A DNA stretch of 64,000 nucleotides from positions 1,488,001 to 1,552,000 of the forward strand of contig NZ_JAHWXK010000001.1 in assembly GCF_023091155.1 (NCBI RefSeq). The letters run 5' to 3'. The DNA comes from Microbacterium sufflavum. GTDB lineage: Bacteria; Actinomycetota; Actinomycetes; Actinomycetales; Microbacteriaceae. The notes under the pieces were generated by a model, which was not told where the DNA came from, ran no database searches, and was given only the letters and a program-made list of their open reading frames with translations. Below are positions 60,883 to 64,000 of the stretch, piece by piece; position 1 is the stretch's first letter, and each line of letters begins with the position of its first letter. Made by a program: the position numbers and the translations under genes.

Positions 60883-61422
60883 TCAGCCGAGCTCGTGCTC
60901 GTGCAGCGCGGTCGCCAGGCTCGTGCCGTTGAGGTCGAGGTAGAGCACGCGCTCCGTCACGGTGAGGGTCAGGGTGTTGCGGCGCTCCAGGTGCGGCGTC
61001 GCGGTGTCGATGAACCCGGGGTCGAAGCTGTGGACGCGGATGTCCTCGGCGCGGTGGATGCGTTTGTCCGCCCACGGCGCCATCACCTTCGCGGGGTCGC
61101 GGTGCGTGTACACCACGGTGCGCTCGGCGAGACGGCTGGCGTGGTGCAGGCGCTCCGCGTCGGGCGCGCCGACCTCGATCCAGGTGACGATCCGCCCGGT
61201 GAGGTCGCGCACGAGCACCGCGGGCTCCTCGGTGTCGGACACGCTGCCGCCGAACGCGATGCCCTCGCCGAACTCGAGCCCGTACGCCAGCACCCGCGTG
61301 AGCATGTAGGCGTCGGTCTCGGAGGGGTGCCGCGCCACCCGCAGCGAGTAGTCGTTGTAGACCCCGCGATCGGTGTCGGCGAGCTGCACGTCGAACGTGT
61401 GGAGGGTGGAACCGATCGCCAT
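60883..61422 (-). CDS. YaeQ family protein
   Basis: 179 residues. The family start F-D-V-Q-L-A-D-T-D-R-G-V-Y with H-P-S-E-T-D-A-Y-M-L-T-R-V-L-A-Y and W-I-E-V-G-A-P matches YaeQ, a PD-(D/E)xK nuclease-like fold. The E-V-G spacing is retained, so activity is possible. Biological role unclear even in E. coli. Confidence 0.93.
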   Translation of the reverse strand: MAIGSTLHTFDVQLADTDRGVYNDYSLRVARHPSETDAYMLTRVLAYGLEFGEGIAFGGSVSDTEEPAVLVRDLTGRIVTWIEVGAPDAERLHHASRLAERTVVYTHRDPAKVMAPWADKRIHRAEDIRVHSFDPGFIDTATPHLERRNTLTLTVTERVLYLDLNGTSLATALHEHELG

Positions 61423-61468
61423 GACCCCCGAGCCTACGCGGCCCCGGAGGCCCTCCCGACCGGACGGC

Positions 61469-62557
61469 TCAGAACAGCATCGGCTGCGGGGGTGTCGCGG
61501 CGGGCCCGGTCTGTCGGAAGGCGACCGTGCCGGCCGGTGGCGTGCTCGACGCGGTGTGCCCCTGCCCCGGCCGCAACCCGCGGCGGGGGTAATCGTCTTC
61601 GTGCCGGGCGTCGAGGCCGTGCAGGCGGATGAGCGGTCGCACCCGCCGTGCCAGCCACTGGCGGTACGGCTTGGGGGCTTCGACCGATGCGCCGGGATAC
61701 AGCCCGCGGTACGACGACACGAGGTCGGGGCGCGTGCGCTCGAGCCACTCGAAGAACCACGGCTTGACCCCCGGCCGCAGATGCAGCGCCCCGTAGATGA
61801 CGGTGCGTGCCCCCGACTCCTTGATGCGGCGGAGGCCGGTGTCGATCGCCTCCACCGAGTCGGTGAGGTGCGGCAGGATCGGCATGAGGAACACGGTCAC
61901 GGGGAACCCGGCATCGGCCAGGGCGCGCACCGTGTCGAGCCGCGCCTGGGTGGTGGGTGCTCCCGGCTCGATCGCCTTCTGCAGGGCGTCGTCGTACATC
62001 GCGATCGACATCTGCACGTCGACCGGCACCCGCTCGGCCGCCTTCACCAGCAGGGGGATGTCGCGGCGGATCAGCGTGCCCTTGGTGAGGATCGAGATCG
62101 GCGTGCCCGAGGTCGCGAGCGCCTGGATGATGCCGGGCATGAGAGCGTAGCGGCCCTCCGCGCGCTGGTACGGATCGGTGTTCGTGCCGAGCGCCACGGT
62201 CTCGTGGTTCCAGCTGCCCCGCCGCAGCTCTCGCTCCAGCACCTCGACCACGTTGACCTTGACCACGATCTGCGAGTCGAAGTCGGCGCCGCCGTCGAGG
62301 TCGAGGTACTCGTGCGTGCCGCGGGCGAAACAGTAAGTGCAGGCATGAGAGCAGCCGCGGTAGGGGTTGATGGTCCAGGCGAACGGCATGCGCGAGGCGC
62401 CGGGCACGTGGTTGAGAGCCGACTTCGACAGCACCTCATGGAAGGTCATGCCCTCGAACGCCGGGGTCTTCACGGTGCGCAGCACGCCGCGGCGCTCCTC
62501 CAGCCCGGGCAGCGCCGCCTCGTCGACGTCGCCCAGCTTCTGCCCCTGCCACCGCAT
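61469..62557 (-). CDS. Radical SAM protein, Rv2578c/SPL-like family
   Basis: 362 residues. The [4Fe-4S]/SAM motif C-S-H-A-C-T-Y-C (CxxxCxxC) is preceded by I-N-P-Y-R-G, and A-R-G-T-H-E-Y-L follows. This is the actinobacterial Rv2578c-type group, related to spore photoproduct lyase. The substrate is unknown. The MRWQGQKLGD start has the family's known beginning. A perfect long-range inverted repeat separates it from the divergent peptidase. Confidence 0.9.
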   Translation of the reverse strand: MRWQGQKLGDVDEAALPGLEERRGVLRTVKTPAFEGMTFHEVLSKSALNHVPGASRMPFAWTINPYRGCSHACTYCFARGTHEYLDLDGGADFDSQIVVKVNVVEVLERELRRGSWNHETVALGTNTDPYQRAEGRYALMPGIIQALATSGTPISILTKGTLIRRDIPLLVKAAERVPVDVQMSIAMYDDALQKAIEPGAPTTQARLDTVRALADAGFPVTVFLMPILPHLTDSVEAIDTGLRRIKESGARTVIYGALHLRPGVKPWFFEWLERTRPDLVSSYRGLYPGASVEAPKPYRQWLARRVRPLIRLHGLDARHEDDYPRRGLRPGQGHTASSTPPAGTVAFRQTGPAATPPQPMLF

Positions 62558-62560
62558 CCC

Positions 62561-62620
62561 CTCATTCGAACAGAAAGACGAAGAAAGCACAAGCGGGCAT
62601 CGCAGAGATCTTCGAATGAG
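62561..62620. promoter_or_regulatory. Inverted repeat in the divergent radical SAM/VanY promoter region
   Basis: CTCATTCGAA (62561-62570) and TTCGAATGAG (62611-62620) are perfect 10-bp inverted arms 40 bp apart. Each lies 3-11 bp from the start codon of the gene on its side. Likely a regulator pair or looping site; TTCGAA also resembles part of actinobacterial LexA boxes, but the full box is absent. Confidence 0.55.
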
Positions 62621-62631
62621 AGAATGAGGCA

Positions 62632-63564
62632 ATGACCGTTCCGCCGCTTGCCCAGCATGCGGCTCCGCGCTCCCCGATCTCCGGTCCCGCGCTGCCCGTG
62701 GGGCTGGCCGTCGCCGCGCTCGGCGTGCTGTTCTCGATCGCCTCGACGCCCGTGCTCCCCTCGTCGGCGGCCGACGCGATGCCGCGGCCCGTCGCGGTCG
62801 CGCAGGTGCCGGCGGTGCGGACGGCGGCGATCCCCGCGGCCGACCCGTGCGCCGAGCCCGGGGTGCAGCAGGCCATCGCGAACGGTGACGACGCGGCGAC
62901 GATCGCCGGGTTCGGTGGCGGTGCGGCGTTCCGCGAGGCGGTGGTCGCCGGCAACGCGCCGTGCATCTCGCTGACCGACCCCGCCCGCGTCTGGGTCGTC
63001 GTGAACAAGGGTCTTCCGCTGACCCCGGCCGACTACGAGCCGGCGCTCCTCGACGCCGTGCCCCTGCAGATGACCACGCCCTCCGGCCTCGTGCGCCCCG
63101 ACGTGGCCGCCGCCGTTGGCGCGATGGCCGATGCCGCTCAGACGGCAGGCGTCGGGCGGCTGGGCGCGAACAACGGCTACCGCTCGTACGGGCTCCAGGT
63201 CTCGACCTACGACTCGCACGTCCGTGCCCAGGGGCAGGCCGAGGCCGACGCCGGCTCGGCGCGCCCCGGGCACAGCGAGCACCAGACCGGCCTGGCGCTG
63301 GATGTGGTGGCGTGCGATGCGGGCTGCGGCGGCCTCGACGGGTTCGGCGGCACGGGCCAGAGCGACTGGGTCGCCGCGCACGCCTGGGAGTTCGGCTTCA
63401 TCGTGCGCTACGAAGAGGTTGGCACGCCCGTGACCGGCTACGCACCCGAGCCGTGGCACCTGCGGTACGTCGGCGTCGACCTCGCGGCGGCGTACCACGA
63501 GGGCGGGTATCACACGCTCGAGGAGTTCTTCGGGCTTCCCGCGGCGCCCGACTACGCGCACTGA
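62632..63564 (+). CDS. VanY-like D-alanyl-D-alanine carboxypeptidase, M15B
   Basis: 310 residues. An N-terminal hydrophobic segment (about 23-42) acts as signal or anchor. The M15 zinc site reads S-A-R-P-G-H-S-E-H-Q-T-G-L-A-L-D (His and Asp of HxxxxxxD) and E-P-W-H-L-R-Y-V. It should trim peptidoglycan stem peptides outside the membrane. Four or more Cys (D-A-G-C-G-G and others) may form disulfides. Confidence 0.9.
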   Translation: MTVPPLAQHAAPRSPISGPALPVGLAVAALGVLFSIASTPVLPSSAADAMPRPVAVAQVPAVRTAAIPAADPCAEPGVQQAIANGDDAATIAGFGGGAAFREAVVAGNAPCISLTDPARVWVVVNKGLPLTPADYEPALLDAVPLQMTTPSGLVRPDVAAAVGAMADAAQTAGVGRLGANNGYRSYGLQVSTYDSHVRAQGQAEADAGSARPGHSEHQTGLALDVVACDAGCGGLDGFGGTGQSDWVAAHAWEFGFIVRYEEVGTPVTGYAPEPWHLRYVGVDLAAAYHEGGYHTLEEFFGLPAAPDYAH

Positions 63565-63577
63565 CGCCCGGCTGCCC

Positions 63578-63760
63578 TCAGCGCGGGCTGCGCGTCTCGA
63601 CGGATGGCCAGACGACGAGGAGGAACGCCGCGATCGGTCCGGTGAACAGCGTCAGCAGGAACCACACCCACGCCGAGCGCCCCCGCGTGCGGGCGAATCC
63701 TCCGGCGAGGAGCGCGACGGTGAACCACAGGGCGGTGATGTACGGCCAGACTTCCTGCAT
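63578..63760 (-). CDS. Small membrane protein, unknown
   Basis: 60 residues from MQEVWPYITALW with two predicted helices (about 6-24 and 34-52) and a basic turn F-A-R-T-R-G-R-S-A-W-V-W. Length and layout suit a small membrane peptide such as a phospholipase_D-nuclease N-terminal-type helix pair, but I cannot assign it. An upstream in-frame ATG (63853) gives a polar extension that I do not favour. Confidence 0.6.
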   Translation of the reverse strand: MQEVWPYITALWFTVALLAGGFARTRGRSAWVWFLLTLFTGPIAAFLLVVWPSVETRSPR

Positions 63761-63950
63761 GCCCCGAGTCTCCCGGCCGGCGATCCCGCCGCGTCCCGGC
63801 GCGCCGTCGATGAGCCGATTGAGGCTTCCCACAACCCCGGTACCGAGTGTCACGATCCGTGGGATGCATTCTCACAATGTCCCCTGCCGGGCCCGCCGTC
63901 GGCCGTAGAATCGCCGGAGCAATGAGGCACGACACGTTCGGGAGGACGGC

Positions 63951-64000
63951 ATGGAACGCGACATCTACGAAGAGGACCACGAGGCTTTCCGGGACCTCGT
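63951..64000 (+). CDS. N-terminal fragment, probable acyl-CoA dehydrogenase
   Basis: First 16 codons, M-E-R-D-I-Y-E-E-D-H-E-A-F-R-D-L, running off the right edge. This is a common opening of acyl-CoA dehydrogenases (Y-x-E-D-H-E-A-F-R). GGGAGGAC ribosome-binding site, and a TAGAAT -10-like hexamer at 63906-63911. The call is from a short peptide and may change once more sequence is seen. Confidence 0.65.
   Translation, partial: MERDIYEEDHEAFRDL

Overview
The window is a high-GC chromosome segment from an actinobacterium, most likely a Microbacteriaceae member close to Microbacterium. That placement is inferred from gene content and style: strong G/C third-position bias, many ATGA or GTGA stop/start overlaps, leaderless-looking promoters, a PurC/PurD/PurM/PurF set split over separate loci, HmuTUV with an HtaA protein, DUF3073, a TipA-type MerR regulator, and MFS pumps paired with PadR or HxlR repressors. 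No rRNA, tRNA, CRISPR array, transposase or integrase was seen.

Layout. 1-3.7 kb: start of a probable nucleobase permease, purC, a small Tudor-like protein, and a PadR/MFS efflux pair. 3.7-10.4 kb: a ROK repressor divergent from a carbohydrate operon (oxidoreductase, lipoprotein, two permeases, ATPase). 10.5-12.7 kb: a polar amino acid ABC importer whose binding protein is fused to its permease. 12.8-17.1 kb: HxlR/MFS pair, purD, CoA-type NUDIX, SCP-like protein. 17.1-23.3 kb: heme uptake (HmuV, HmuU, HmuT on one strand, a large HtaA surface protein on the other) around two DtxR-like boxes. 23.4-27.6 kb: small membrane proteins, an envelope trio (anchored Ala-rich protein, holin-X-like, DUF3618), and a three-gene operon ending in a BLUF blue-light sensor behind a structured leader. 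27.6-31.5 kb: purM, purF, MFS. 31.5-38 kb: stress and regulatory genes, including PadR/DUF4097 and a TipAL-type regulator with an internal start for a TipAS-like form.

38.3-45.5 kb is different: codon use is less GC-extreme and the DNA is punctuated by 24-bp near-palindromes. It carries an alpha/beta hydrolase, then an arsenic operon (TrxB, TrxA, Acr3 pump, an ArsR-phosphatase fusion, ArsC), then a SulP transporter with a divergent MerR regulator. It reads as an acquired island. ArsC reduces arsenate, the thioredoxin pair can supply electrons, Acr3 exports arsenite, and the ArsR part senses it.

45.6-64 kb returns to host-like DNA: a FAD/Rieske oxidoreductase, twin CrcB fluoride-channel genes, a second carbohydrate ABC operon lacking its own ATPase but with LacI and a Gfo/Idh/MocA enzyme, a TetR/RND pump pair, aldose epimerase, a DEAD-box helicase with a roughly 340-residue Arg/Asp/Gly-rich N-terminus, YaeQ, a radical SAM protein divergent from a VanY-like peptidase, a small membrane protein, and the start of an acyl-CoA dehydrogenase-like gene.

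The best candidates for follow-up are the dyad-bounded arsenic island, the BLUF operon with two unrecognised partner proteins and its leader, and the TipAL/TipAS arrangement.
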